Source: Rhipidocladum racemiflorum (Eukaryota > Streptophyta > Magnoliopsida > Poales > Poaceae). Taken from it: a stretch of DNA of 64,000 nucleotides. Within the stretch, counting starts at the first letter, position 1. Each line of letters starts with the position of its first letter. Under the pieces are notes generated by a model. The model was not told the DNA's origin. It made no database searches and saw nothing but the letters and a program-made list of their open reading frames with translations. Where the stretch lies: the NCBI GenBank assembly GCA_036346355.1, contig JAYEVF010000031.1:868001-932000 (forward strand). The letters run 5' to 3'. Of this stretch, positions 22,054 through 32,726 are shown one piece after another. Position numbers and translations under genes: made by a program.

Positions 22054-22344
22054 TCGCCTTTTCACGGCGTGATACCCGGAACGTCGGCGACACCACTCGG
22101 ACAAATCACTCTGCCGGTCACTTTTGGCACAAGAGAAAACTACCGGACGGAGAATCTTAGCTTCGAGGTGGCTGATTTCGCGACAACGTATCATGCCATC
22201 TTGGGGAGACCAGCGCTAGCCAAGTTCATGGCAGTACCCCACTATGCGTACCTGACACTGAAAATGCCAGGGCCGAGTGGTATTATCGTCGGACATGCCC
22301 AGAGTCCCCAGGAAGGTGATCGAGCATGCGCTGAACGTAAATGA
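22054..22344 (+). pseudogene. Tat-type protease C-terminal part (element T)
   Basis: This is the same frame as the preceding gag-protease reading, separated only by the TAG at 22051-22053. SPFHGVIPGTSATPLGQITL, ILGRPALAKFMAVPHYAYL and LKMPGP are the usual protease-RT linker motifs of Tat elements. The RT frame starts one frame over, overlapping from 22277. Confidence 0.85.
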
Positions 22345-23878
22345 ATCGGCCAGGCCGGTCAAACAAATGTTCCGACAGTTCGCTCAAGACCGCCGAGAAG
22401 CCATCAGGGAGGAGATCACAAAGCTGTTAGCCGCAGGTTTTATCAAAGAAGTGTATCATCCCGATTGGTTGGCAAACCCTGTACTCGTCCAAAAGAAGAA
22501 TAAAAGTTGGTGCATGTGTGTTGATTATACCGACCTCAACAAGGCTTGCCCAAAAGATCCCTTTGGTCTACCCCGCATCGATCAAGTGGTGGACTCCACT
22601 GTTGGATGTCAACTCCTCAGTTTTCTGGACGCCTACTCAGGCTATCATCAACTCCGGCTTCGAGAAGAGGATTGCGAGAAGACTTCGTTCATCACTCCAT
22701 TTGGAGCATATTGCTATATCACGATGCCGTTTGGGTTGAAAAACGCTGGCGCAACTTATCAGCGCGCGATACAGCGGTGTTTTCACCATCAGCTCGGACG
22801 CAACGTGGAGGCATATGTGGATGATGTAGTGGTTAAAACACAAGCCAAGGGCAGTCTCACCTCCGATCTGGCCGAGACGTTCGAAAGTCTAAGGGCGTTC
22901 CAGATGAGGTTGAACCCTGTGAAGTGTATTTTCGGGGTTTCTTCTGGGAAACTACTCGGATTCATTATCTCTCATCGCGGGATCGAGCCGAATTCAGAGA
23001 AGATCGGGGCCATCATGAGGATGACGCCACCTACCAGTCAGAAAGAGGTCCAAAAGCTTACTGGTTGCATGGTAGCGTTTGGCAGGTTTATCTCCCGGCT
23101 GGGGATTCGGGGGATGCCTTTCTTCAAGCTCCTCAAGAAGCAGGACCGTTTTGAGTGGATATCTGAGGCACAGCAAGCCTTCGAAGAACTCAAGGTGTTC
23201 CTCTCCACCCCGCCAATTCTAGTCTCGCCAGAGCCAGGTGAACTTCTCCTGCTTTACATAGCGGCAACAACTCACGTAGTCAGTGCCGCAATAGTTGTGG
23301 AGCGGGAGGAGTCAGGACACCGCTACGGTGTACAACGCCCGGTCTACTTTGTCAGCGAAGTACTGGGTGAGTCTAAGACACGATATCCTCAAGTTCAGAA
23401 GCTGCTGTACGCAATTTTGATCTCGTCGCGGAAGCTGAAGTATTATTTCGAAGGACACTCGATTTCAGTAGTGACTTGTTTCCCAGTGGGAGAGGTCCTC
23501 CATAATCGGGAAGCTACTGGGAGAATCTCAAAATGGGTGGCCGAGCTTGGAGCCTTCGACATCTCGTTCAAGCCGCGCACCGCCATCAAGTCCCAGGCCT
23601 TGGCCGACTTCACGGCTGAGTGGACTGAATTCCAAGCTCCCCGCATCGAAGAAGAGCCGGAGTATTGGACCATGCACTTCGACGGATCTCTCATGCTCGG
23701 CGGGGCCGGGGCGGGAATTCTCCTCTTCTCGCCGAGAGGCGATAGACTAAAGTACATCCTTCGAATTCAGTTTTCGCCCTCGAATAACGCCGCAGAATAT
23801 GAGGCACTCATCCACGGGCTTCGCATCGCCATATCGCTCGGGATCCGACGATTGGCGGTCATGCGCGATTGGTGGTGA
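22277..23878 (+). pseudogene. Tat-type reverse transcriptase, RNase H and second RNase H (element T)
   Basis: The 533-codon frame begins in the linker. RT motifs are EITKLLAAGFIKEV, MCVDYTDLNKACPKD, LPRIDQVVD, FLDAYSGYHQ, MPFGLKNAGATYQR and AYVDDVVVKT (catalytic Asp at residues 182-183), followed by GFIISHRGIE and FISRLGIR. The RT-linked RNase H region follows (TTHVVSAAIVVER, VYFVSEVL). A second RNase H of the type found in Tat/Ogre elements follows: HFDGS (Asp ~469), AEYEAL (Glu ~509) and VMRD (Asp ~531). The frame is lost immediately after this last Asp, and the remainder is in the next frame at 23869. Dual RNase H is diagnostic of the lineage. RT itself looks intact. Confidence 0.93.
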
Positions 23879-25371
23879 GCAGTGCAGAAGACTGGTCGTG
23901 CGTCGATCAGACTATGATGGCGTATTATCAACAGGTCCGAGAATTGGAGGGCAAGTTCGATGGACTGGAGTTGGTCCATGTCCTGCGCCGCAATAATGAA
24001 ACAGCGGACGAGCTAGCCAAGATGGGAGCCGCTCGGGCAGAGGTCCCGAGTGGAATCTTCGTCCGGAGATCTTCTGAACCAACAGTCACTAAGCAGCGAG
24101 AGCCAAGTAAGAATCCACGAGGCCAAGTCCTGTCCATTAACCCCGACTGGACAGCTCCATATCTAGATTATCTCTTAAAAGACGAACTTCCTGAAACTCC
24201 TACTCTGGCCGAGCGCATTTCGCGACAAGCCAAGTCCTATGTGGTGATTGGGGGAGAGCTCTTTCGAAAGAGCGCCTCCGGCATTCTTAGGCGGTGCGTT
24301 CCGCAACAAGTGGGAAAGGACCTGCTCAGAGAGATCCACTAGGGAATGTGCGGCCATCACGCTGCATCGAGCGCCTTGGTTGGGAAAGCCTACCGGCAGG
24401 GCTTCTTTTGGCCTACAGCGGTCACGGACGCAAAGGAGATTGTTCGAACATGTGAGGGCTGCTAGTTCTATGTGAGGCAGACACATTTGCCGGCGCAGGA
24501 GCTGCAAACCATCCCCATCTCTTGGCCCTTTGCGGTCTGGGGGCTCAACCTGGTCGGGCCGCTCAAGAAGGCACAAGGCGGTTTCACCTACCTCTTCGTA
24601 GCCATTGACAAGTTCACCAAGTGGATCAAAGCTAAACCAGTCACCACGATCACTGCGATCAAAGCCAAGGAGTTCTTCCAGGATATCGTGGTCAGATTCG
24701 GAGTTCCCAACCGGATCATTACAGACAACGGTACCCAATTTAGGAGTGAAGAATTTCAAGAGTGTTGCGAAGGCGTTGGAATCAAAATTTGCTTCGCCTC
24801 GGTAGGACATCCACGGAGCAATGGGGAGGTTGAGCGGGCTAATGGCTTGGTCCTCGAGGGCCTCAAAGCCAGGATCTTCGATCGCCTCAAACCATATGCA
24901 TCCCGATGGGTGAAAGAGTTACCGTCGATGCCAGGGACTCAGAACCACTCCTAGCCGAGCCACCAGGCAAACCCCTTTTCCTAGTTTATGGTGCAGGCGG
25001 TTTTGCCAACCGAGCTAGAATTTGGATCCTTGAGGATCCGGAATTACAAGGAAGCCGAGTCCGAGGAAGGCCGAGTGGTAGAACTTGATCAACTCGAGGA
25101 GGCTCGAAATGTTGCAGCCATCCAGTCGGCTAAGTACCTCCAGGGACTTCGGCGCTACCATTCTCGCAATGTTCGAAGTCGATCCTGCTCAAAGGGAGAT
25201 TTGGTCCTCAGAGGGAACCAGAAAAGTGAGCATAAGCTCTCTCCGATTTGGGAAGGCACGTACATTGTGGAGGAGACGGTTCGACCGGGTGCCTATCAAC
25301 TCAGACGTGGAGACGGCGCGGTTTTGGCGAATACTTGGAATGCCGAACAGCTGCGTCGCTTCTACGCTTAA
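23869..25371 (+). pseudogene. Tat-type second RNase H end and integrase (element T)
   Basis: One frame runs 23869-24954 with TAG stops at 24340-24342 and 24463-24465. It has the RNase H tail (VLRRNNETADELAKMG), the zinc-finger region (CGHHAAS...CEGC), then the integrase core: WGLNLVGP, where relatives have WGLDLVGP, so the first catalytic Asp is Asn; TDNGTQF (second Asp present); and GEVERANG (Glu present). Frame changes near 24930-24990 lead into 24988-25371 with VLPTELEFGSLR, SKGDLVL, LSPIWEG and the ending NTWNAEQLRRFYA, the C-terminal domain of Tat integrases. No chromodomain is present, as expected for Tat. Not functional. Confidence 0.92.
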
Positions 25372-25823
25372 GTTATGTATCCCGCCCCCATGCATTAAAT
25401 AAAGCTGCCGACTATTTAGTTCTTTGATCTGTCTTACCATGCTGTGACCAAGACAGTCCCGAGTGGTCATCACCCTACTAGCGTAGCGTCTAATCCAAAT
25501 GGTGCCGATACAAATTAGGCGGAAACGCGTGTTCGGGGTAAAGCCGCGACAAGCGGCAAGATCCGGACATTTGTATTAGCGCACAAAAAAAGGAAAGACG
25601 AAGCTAGGAGAGGGCTCTAACCGCTCAAGAACGGTGATCTGTGGTTCATGAACACTTTCGGGCACAGAAGTCGGAGCCACTAGTTCCTAATTGGTAGAAA
25701 TTCGGCCCTCCAGCACCTCGCTATAGGGGCTGGAGCTATCCACTAGGATAAACAATCTACAGAAAGACGATCAAATTTAGGAAGATACAAACGACACCAT
25801 TCTCATACTTTACTTCACGGTAT
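25372..25823 (+). other. Non-coding spacer after pol (element T)
   Basis: About 450 bp between the integrase stop and the antisense gene region. No frame or repeat is recognised. AAATAAA (25397-25403) occurs near the integrase end and could act as a polyadenylation signal, but that is weak. Confidence 0.5.
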
Positions 25824-26338
25824 TTAAATTGCTAATCTGTTTTTCATTTTCTCGCGCAAAAAAAAGGGGAGCAGGGACGCCGGCGTCTGCTGCTGGTTCT
25901 CCTGCCGGAGTCTGCTGCTAGTTCTGCTGCTTGTGTCTGCTGGTGGTGCTGCTGCTGGTGGTGCTGGTGCTGCTGGTGCGACCACTGGGGCGGCCGGAGT
26001 CGGGATCGCCAAGGTTAGGCGCGGCGCGCGCGACCCAGGGCCGCGAGGATCTCGTCCTCAACCACCCAAAGGGGTGGTATAAGGTGGACGAGGGCCGTGA
26101 CGGCTAGGTTGTCGCGACGTTCGCGCCCTACCATCTCCATAATGACCTCGGCTACCTCAAAGAGCCCCGGCGCCACCTCCAACAAGGCGGCCACGGCGGC
26201 GGCGTCTCTGGCGGCCCCAGCCTCTTCCTCCGCCTCCAGTATGGCGAAGTCATGCTCCTCCCAGAACTCCGCCTCCTCCCAGCTGAAGAGCAAGCCGAAG
26301 AAGCGCTGGCAAAAAAAATGTCGCGTAAGGGCCGACAA
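25824..26338 (-). pseudogene. Antisense gene of element T, 3' part (acidic, Ala-rich)
   Basis: Two adjoining minus-strand frames. 26338-26015 has WEEAEFWEEHDFAILEAEEEA and VAEVIMEMVGRERRDNLA. 26012-25824 is rich in Ala, Pro and Thr, with the DNA appearing as a (GCT/GGT)-rich tract at 25868-25985. They look like the C-terminal exon of the antisense reading frame found behind pol in Tat elements. The connection to the exons at 26873-29442 is inferred from strand, order and lineage; I did not identify the joining splice sites. Confidence 0.5.
25868..25985. repeat. GCT/GGT-rich low-complexity tract
   Basis: Repeats of TGCTGCTGG and GGTGCTGGTGC with short interruptions. On the minus strand it encodes Ala/Pro/Ser-rich sequence in the antisense gene. 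Confidence 0.7.
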
Positions 26339-26872
26339 ATCTCCTCATGTTAAACATGGAGGGAAGCTGGAAGGAGAACAAGACTCGAAGAAGAGGGCGA
26401 TCACACAAGGGCGGTAACACCCCATTTATAGGCCATGCATGGCCCCGAAGCCGAGACGACACCATTTAAAGATACGGAAGACGAAGCGACGTTACGACGC
26501 TGCTGATATTCTCAAAGTACAAAGAAGATCAACACGTTGAACAGAACAAAGAGACATTTCGCCAGACACGTGTCAGATGCATTTCAAATTAATTCGACCT
26601 TCCCGCTCAGTTGGCCTAGCTAAGCGGGAAGTCCGGGGGCTGAACCACTCAGCCAGGAGGCCACAACGTAAGTCCCGACGCTCGAGAGCTGCCTGGCCAG
26701 CAGGAAAGCGTGCAGGCGAAGGCCACGAGACAAGGTCCCAGCACTTGGGGGCCGTACCAATTGGCTGTAAACTCACTTATCGGAGAGCAAAGCAGACAAA
26801 TTATATCCAAGTAAGGAATACAACGCCTCCAACGAGGAGAGTCAGCATTCAACATGAAGGTTCACATCGAAG
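26339..26872. other. Stretch between antisense gene parts
   Basis: No coding motif is recognised on either strand. The track of short frames here has no recognisable family. It may be intron or spacer of the antisense gene. Confidence 0.4.
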
Positions 26873-29442
26873 TCAGAATTCAAGATTCTCTAACAAGGCC
26901 TGTGATGTACGGGAGACCTCTTCAAGGAGAGCGTTAGCCTTGTCTTCGTCACAGGCAAAGCCCTTTTTAACAGCTTCAAGGTCAACTCTCGGATAGTGAG
27001 ATTTGACAACTGCCAACGCCTGGTTAGCACTCATGGTCGCCGACTCCATTGCGTAAGTCTTGATCCTGTCAGCTCCCTGGCTTGGTTCGGCTCCATCGAT
27101 ACGCAGAAGGTGCAGGACTGGCTCGTAGGCGACGTGGAGCTCGGTGCGGCTACGTTCGGCAGCGGTCATCTTCTCCTTGCATTCTGCACCAAAGCCAAGC
27201 TGCCATCAGAAAACGCACCCGGCACCAAGCACGTCTAATTCAAATCAAAGAAGCCTACCCTCCAGCTCATGCTGTGTTTTCTCCAAGCCAGCCCGAGTTT
27301 CGAGGTTAGAACTTTTTGAAGCCTCTAGCTGTGCCCTCAGCTCAGCGATTGCAGAGTCGCGTCCTGAAACACGAGGGTGCCGTCGTTCTTCCCGATTATT
27401 TAAGAAAGTGTCCATGCCAAACCAAGGGGAGAATCTTACCTTCGAGCGCATGTTCAAGCTCCGCCTTTTCCTCTCGGAGTGTCATGCACTTGGCCTCCAG
27501 CCCATGGACCTCTCTCCACCTTTCGTCGCTGATCTCATTAATCTTGTCTTGGTACTTTTGGTGCTCTTTTAGCTTGGGGAGCACCTTCTGAAAAAACTGT
27601 GATCTCTTCTCCGAGCGCTCCCCCATGTCCTAGGTGACACGGCGAAGTCTCAGGTGGGGACCAGCATTTCGTGATGTTAACAGACTAGAGAAAGATAGAA
27701 GATTTACCCTGACAAGCTTGCTGCACCTGACGGTGAGCTCGTAGAGTCCCATCCGAGCAGCAACCTCTGCTTCCTCGTCCTCCTCCATCCTGTTCCAGTC
27801 GGAACCCCCCTCACACCACACGGTCCGGTTCGGGGGCTTTGGGAGAGGGCAAGCAGTGGTGGCTCTCATTGGACCTCGTCCACTTCGGGAGACGAAGCCG
27901 GGTCAAGCCCATCGACCACCGGACCACTCGACGGCTCGGCGGTCGAGCCAGCAGCTGGAGGAGGCGGCGCCCCAGCTACCGAAGGAGACGGCGACCTAGC
28001 CAACGAGGAGGGGGTCCCCCTTGGAGAAGACGGCTTCGGGGGCTCCTTCTCATGAGACTCCCCCACCGGGACATCCGTAGTGGGAGTCCTGGGTTGTCCA
28101 AAAGGAAACATCTCAGCACGGGTAAGAACAAAAAGGCAAGGGTTACCCGAAAGAATACCTCCTGGATTTCTTAAACTTCATGACAGGCCTCATCCGAGTC
28201 CCGGCACCACCGGGTGTGCAGGCTTCGACACTAGCGATGGGGCTGCTCCTGAGTCAGAGGGCCGGGGCTCTGCGCCTAGTGGCCCAGGGACACTGGAGGT
28301 CGAAGGCCCGGCCGGTGAGGATCAACGATCTCCTCCACCGATTCTTGCGCAGCTCATTGGCCAAAATGTCAGCCCTTCGCTTGGCTTTGAATATTACTCA
28401 GCCGAGAGAGGCCGACGGCCAGGAGCATCGAAAGAAGGATTCATGCTCCTGAAAGGTGAACGATTGCACATTGTCAGAATCAAAAATCAGGCAAAAACTA
28501 TGGAACGACTTCTCGAGAGAGAGGGATGCTCACAGGAGGGGGAGGGCTCGCCACCGAAAACTTGTGAGGGCAGCCCCTGTTGGTAATCTCAGTGCCAGGC
28601 GCAAAGAAGTCAACCACCCGCGCCGCCAATGCATCTCTCGGAAGGGGCGTGCTCGTCTCCCGGGTGGGATCCTGAGTCCCGCTATACTGGAACCCCAAAT
28701 GGATCCTTTCCTTTAAGGGTTGCACCCGGCGCTTGACAAAGCTGATCGCGATCCCGGGGCCAGACAGCCCCCGGCTTTTTAGATCATTGATCAACGCCAG
28801 AAGTTCGGTGACTTGGTTCAACCCGTCGCAATCTGGGGCATCGCCCCAACATCGAGAGGCTTTAGGGGCGCGGCCAGTGAAAGGGGCGAGAAAAGGATCA
28901 GCATTCGCACAATAGAACCACTCCCGCTTCCAACCTTTGAGTGAAGTCTTGAGGGGGATGGCGAAGTAATGTTTCTTCAAGCCCTCTCGCAGCTGAAGTC
29001 CGGCACCCCCAATGACACTGGGAGCAGCCCGGTTCGGATGAGGCTTGAGCAGAAAGAGGGTACGGAACAAGTCAAAGTGAGGACGGATCCCAAGATACGC
29101 CTCGCAAAGTTGAACGAAGAGAGCGATGTGGAGAATGGAGTTGGGATTCAAGTTGATCAGCTCGATCTCGTAAAAGTGAAGGAGCCCTCGGAAAAAGGCA
29201 CTCCCAGGAACACTAAACCCCCGCCAAAAGAAGGACTCGAAGACCACAATTTCATTCTCCAGGGGTATTAGGTAAGGTTCACCTGCGGTGGGTTGGGCAG
29301 AGATCAACTCCAGCGGAGGAAGAACGCCGGCCGCGACCAGCTCCTCCAGGCGGGACTCCGTAGTAATGGAGGCCTCCCACCCCGCGGTCGCCGGGTCGGC
29401 GTTACCCTCCGACGACGACGAAGAGTCCGAAGAAGAAGACAT
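26873..29442 (-). pseudogene. Antisense gene of the Tat-type element, copy 1 (PF04195-like protein)
   Basis: Read right to left, a long frame starts MSSSSDSSSSSEGN (ATG at 29442; an upstream ATG at 29535 is in frame). It carries a domain like the plant 'putative gypsy type transposon' family: FFWRGFSVPGSAFFRGLLHFYEI, LNPNSILHIALFVQLCEAYL and FRTLFLLK. A Pro/Ser-rich part follows (28111-27866), then charged coiled-coil exons (DERWREVHGLEAKCMTLREE; RDSAIAELRAQLEAS; SANQALAVVKSHYPRVDLE). Short GT-AG introns are suggested at 28449-28533, 27630-27707, 27364-27439 and 27184-27258. Frame breaks occur in the second exon. Its function in the element is unknown. Confidence 0.75.
26934..28916. repeat. 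Direct duplication, unit A1 (partner 29709-31727)
   Basis: Nearly collinear with 29709-31727. Both begin GTTAGCCTTGTCTTC and end in GCATTCGCACAATA, with about one difference per 15-25 bases by eye. A1 lacks 27 bp present in A2 (29855-29881, encoding part of DDAILLLSG), leaving the reading frame intact. The units are separated by the single-copy 5' part of the antisense gene (28917-29708). Confidence 0.9.
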
Positions 29443-29701
29443 CTCGAAGAAGTAAACCCTGTGGGAGGAACCGCCGCAAGTCTTGGGCACGAAACCAGAA
29501 ACCCTAGGCCGCCAAGATCGCCAAAGGAGATTCAAAGATTTCTTAGCCGTGGTGGTGGAGGGGCAAATATGTCTTTACCCCAACAAGGGTTTCCTCATTT
29601 ATAAGAAGTGTCTCAATTTTTGCCTTACGGCGAGAAAAAGCAATGGCTTTCGTGCTTAATTCTGAGCGAGATCTAGGGCACGCCCCACGTTGGGCCGAGA
29701 G

Positions 29702-31784
29702 CTATGTTGCGTTAGCCTTGTCTTCATCACAGGCAAAACCCTCTTTAACAGCTTCAAGGTCAACTCTCGAATAGTGAGATTTGACCACTGCCAACGCCTG
29801 GTTAGCACTCATGGTCACCGACTCCATTGCGTAAGCCTTGATCCTGTCAGCTCCTCCCGAGAGAAGCAGAATGGCATCGTCTCCCTGGCTTGGTTCGGCT
29901 CCATCGATACGCAGAAGGTGCAGGACTGGCTCGCAGGCGACGCGGAGCTCGGTGCGGCTTCGTTCGGCAGCGGTCATCTTCTCCTTGCATTCTGCACCAA
30001 AGCCAAGCTGCATTAGAAAACGCACCCGGCGCCAAGCACGTCTAATTCAAATCAAAGAAGCCTACCCTCCAGCTCACGCTGTGTTTTCTGCAAACCAGCC
30101 CGAGTTTCGAGGTTAGAACTTTCTGAAGCCTCTAGTTGTGCCCTCAGCTCAGCGATTGCGGAGTCGCGTCCTGAAACAAGAGGGTGCCTTCGTTCTTCCC
30201 GATTATTTAAGAAAGTGTCCATGCCAAACCGAAGGGAGAATCTTACATTTGAGCGGATGCTCAAGCTCCGCCTTTTCCTCTCGGAGTGTCATGCACTGGG
30301 CCTCCAGCCCATGGACCTCTCTCCACCTTTCGTCGCCGATCTCATTAATCTTGTCTTGGTACTTTTGGTGCTCTTTTAGCTTGGGGAGCACCTTCTGAAA
30401 AAAACTGTGATCTCTTCTCCGAGCGCTCCCCCATGTCCTAGGTGACACGGCGAAGTCTCAGGTGGGGACCAGCATTTCGTGATTTTAGCAGACTAGAGAA
30501 AGATAGAAGATTTACCCTGACAAGCTTGCTGCACCTGACGGTGAGATCGTAGAGTCCCATCCAAGCAGCAACCTCCGCTTCCTCGTCCTCCTCCATCCCG
30601 TTCCAGTCGGAACCCCCTCACACCACACGGTCCGATTCGGGGTCTTTGGGAGAGGGCAAGCGGTGGTGGCTCTCAATGGACCTCCTCCACTTCAAGAGAC
30701 GAAGCAGGGTCAAGCCCATCGACCGCTGGACCACTCGACGGCTCGGCGGCCGAGCCAGCAGCAGGAGGAGGAGGCGCCCCAGCTGCCGAAGGAGACGGCG
30801 ACCTAGCCGACGAGGAGGGGGTCACCCTTGGAGAAGCCGGCTTCGGGGGCTCCTTCTCATGAGACTCCCCCACCGGGACATCCGTAGTGGGAGTCCTGGG
30901 TTGTCAAAAAGGAAACATTTCAGCACGGGTAAGAACAAAAAGGCAAGGGTTACCCGAAAGAATACCTCCTGGATTTCTTAAACTTCATGCCAGGCCTCAT
31001 CCGAGTCCCGGCACCACCAGGAGGGGAGCCCGACCCGACACCAGCAGTCGAGACTGCTCCTAAGTCAGAGGGCCGGGGCTCTGCGCCTAGTGGCCCGGGG
31101 ACACTAGAGGTCGAAGGCCCGGCCAGTGAGGGATCAACAGCCTCCTCCACCGATTGTCGGCGCAGCTCATCGGCCGAAATGTCAGCCGCTCGCTTGGATT
31201 GAATATTCCTTAGTCGAGAGAGGCCGACGACCGGAGCGTCAGAAAAGAAGGATTCACACTCCTGAAAGGTGAACGATTGCACATTGTCAGAATCACAAAT
31301 CAGGCAAAAACTATGGAACGACTTCTCGAGAGAGAGGGACGCTCACAGGAGGGGGAGGTCTCGCCCCCGAAAACTTGTGAGGGCAGCCCCTGTTGGTAAT
31401 CTCGGTGCCAGGCGCAAAGAAGTCAACCTCCCGCGCCGCCAATGCATCTCTCGAAAGGGGCGCGCTCGTCTCCCGGGTGGGGTCCCGAGTCCCGCTATAC
31501 TGGAACCCCAAATGGATCCTTTCCTTTAAGGGTTGCACCCGGTGCTTGACAAAGCTGATCGCGATCCCGGGGCCAGACAGCCCCCGGCTTTTCAGATCTT
31601 TGATCAACGCCAGAAGCTCGGTGACTTGGTTCAACCCGCCGCCATCTGGGGCATCGCCCCAACATCGAGAGGCTTTAGGGGCGCGGCCAGTGAAAGTGGC
31701 GGGAAAAGGATCAGCATTCGCACAATAAAACGCGACCATGATGGGCCTGAACGCCGGCCGCCACAGAAGATTGGGGCTGGGCAC
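29702..31784 (-). pseudogene. Antisense gene, copy 2 (5' truncated)
   Basis: This second copy lacks the N-terminal domain. It begins within the segment FYCANADPFPATFTGRAPKASR and keeps all later parts: GPGIAISFVKHRVQPLKERIHLGFQYSG, the exon SKRAADISADELRRQSVEE (intact here, broken in copy 1), the Pro/Ser-rich region and the coiled-coil exons ending at 29702. The same splice-site motifs are present (GTAAGA, GTAGGC and GTAAAT donors). It has no start of its own, so it is probably a duplication remnant rather than a second gene. It lies upstream of copy 1 on the minus strand, so a transcript from the 3' LTR region could cross both. Confidence 0.75.
29709..31727. repeat. Direct duplication, unit A2
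   Basis: Partner of 26934-28916; see that entry. The right border falls where CGCACAATA is followed by AAACGCGACC here and by GAACCACTCC in A1. Confidence 0.9.
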
Positions 31785-31960
31785 TTTCCGAGCATCCTTC
31801 AGCGGTACGCTCCATAATTTGGGGTCAATTGCTGGTCATTGCTGCTTAGCGTGATTGGGTATCGTTGGAGGATTTTACCAACACGGTCTTGAGAATGCGC
31901 TCCATGAGAGTCGGAAGCTGTGCGCCGTAAACGGGCACAGGCATTACTCTGAATGACCAA
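31785..31960. other. Spacer before the 95-bp repeat
   Basis: Non-coding. A diverged unit of the 95-bp repeat is visible at about 31890-31950 (GCTCCATGAGAGTCGGAAGCTGTGCGCCGTAAACGGG). Confidence 0.5.
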
Positions 31961-32548
31961 GGTATGCCCCATGAGGGTCGATTGAGCTTTGCAAGCCGAT
32001 CGCCGCACACCGTAAACGGGCGCGGGTACCGCCCGGCCACGAGCCACTCGGCCACGAGCCGACCTATTTCAGGTATGCCCCATGAGGGTCAATTGAGCTC
32101 GACAAGCCAGTTGCCGCACACCGTAAACGGGTGCGGGTACCACTCGGCCACGAGCCAACCAACTATGATACAACCCATCATGGTCGATTGAGCTCTGCGA
32201 GCTGGTTGCCGCACACCGTGAACTGGCGCGGGTACCACTCGGCCACGAGCCAACCAACTATGGTGCGCCCCATGAGGGTCAATTGAGCTCGACAAGCCAG
32301 TTGCCGCACACCATAAATGGGCGCGGGTACCACTCAGCCACGAACCAACCAACTATGGTGCGCCCCATGAGGGTCAATCGAGCTCGACAAGCCAGTTGCC
32401 GCACACCATAAACGGGTGCGGGTACCACTTGGCCACGAGCCAACCAACTATGGTACGCCCCATGAGGGTCGATTGAGCTCTGCGAGCCGGTTGTCGCACA
32501 CCGTGAACGGGTGCGAGTACCACTCGGCCACGAGCCGACCAACCACAA
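31961..32548. repeat. 95-bp tandem repeat array (six units)
   Basis: The word TGCCGCACACCGT or a variant recurs at 32112, 32207, 32302, 32397 and 32492, an exact 95-bp period. The first unit (32001) is 111 bp long because of a local GAGCCACTCGGCCAC repeat. Each unit has CCCCATGAGGGTC, a GAGCTC site, GCGCGGGTACC and CGGCCACGAGCC. It lies between the antisense gene and the 3' LTR, a place where Tat/Ogre elements often carry tandem repeats. Frames read through it are repeat artefacts. Confidence 0.93.
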
Positions 32549-32726
32549 TGACCCATCCTCTCGCCTGCAAGATCGATGACGGCGTAAGCGCTACTCGGTT
32601 TATCGGGTTGGGGAAAACATTGGTAATAATCCCGGCAATTAATAAGTCTTTTACGATCTTTTTTCCCATAAAATCTCTCTAACAAGACAAGAGGGGGAAA
32701 TTCGATCTTAAGCACTTGGGGGCTGC
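32549..32726 (+). other. 3' end and polypurine tract of element T
   Basis: Non-coding, ending in TTGGGGGCTGC (32716-32726) directly before the 3' LTR. This is the plus-strand priming tract. Confidence 0.7.

Noticed and set aside
31961..32548. CRISPR-like array
   Set aside because: Units are near-identical over their full length with no variable spacers, and the context is a plant retrotransposon.
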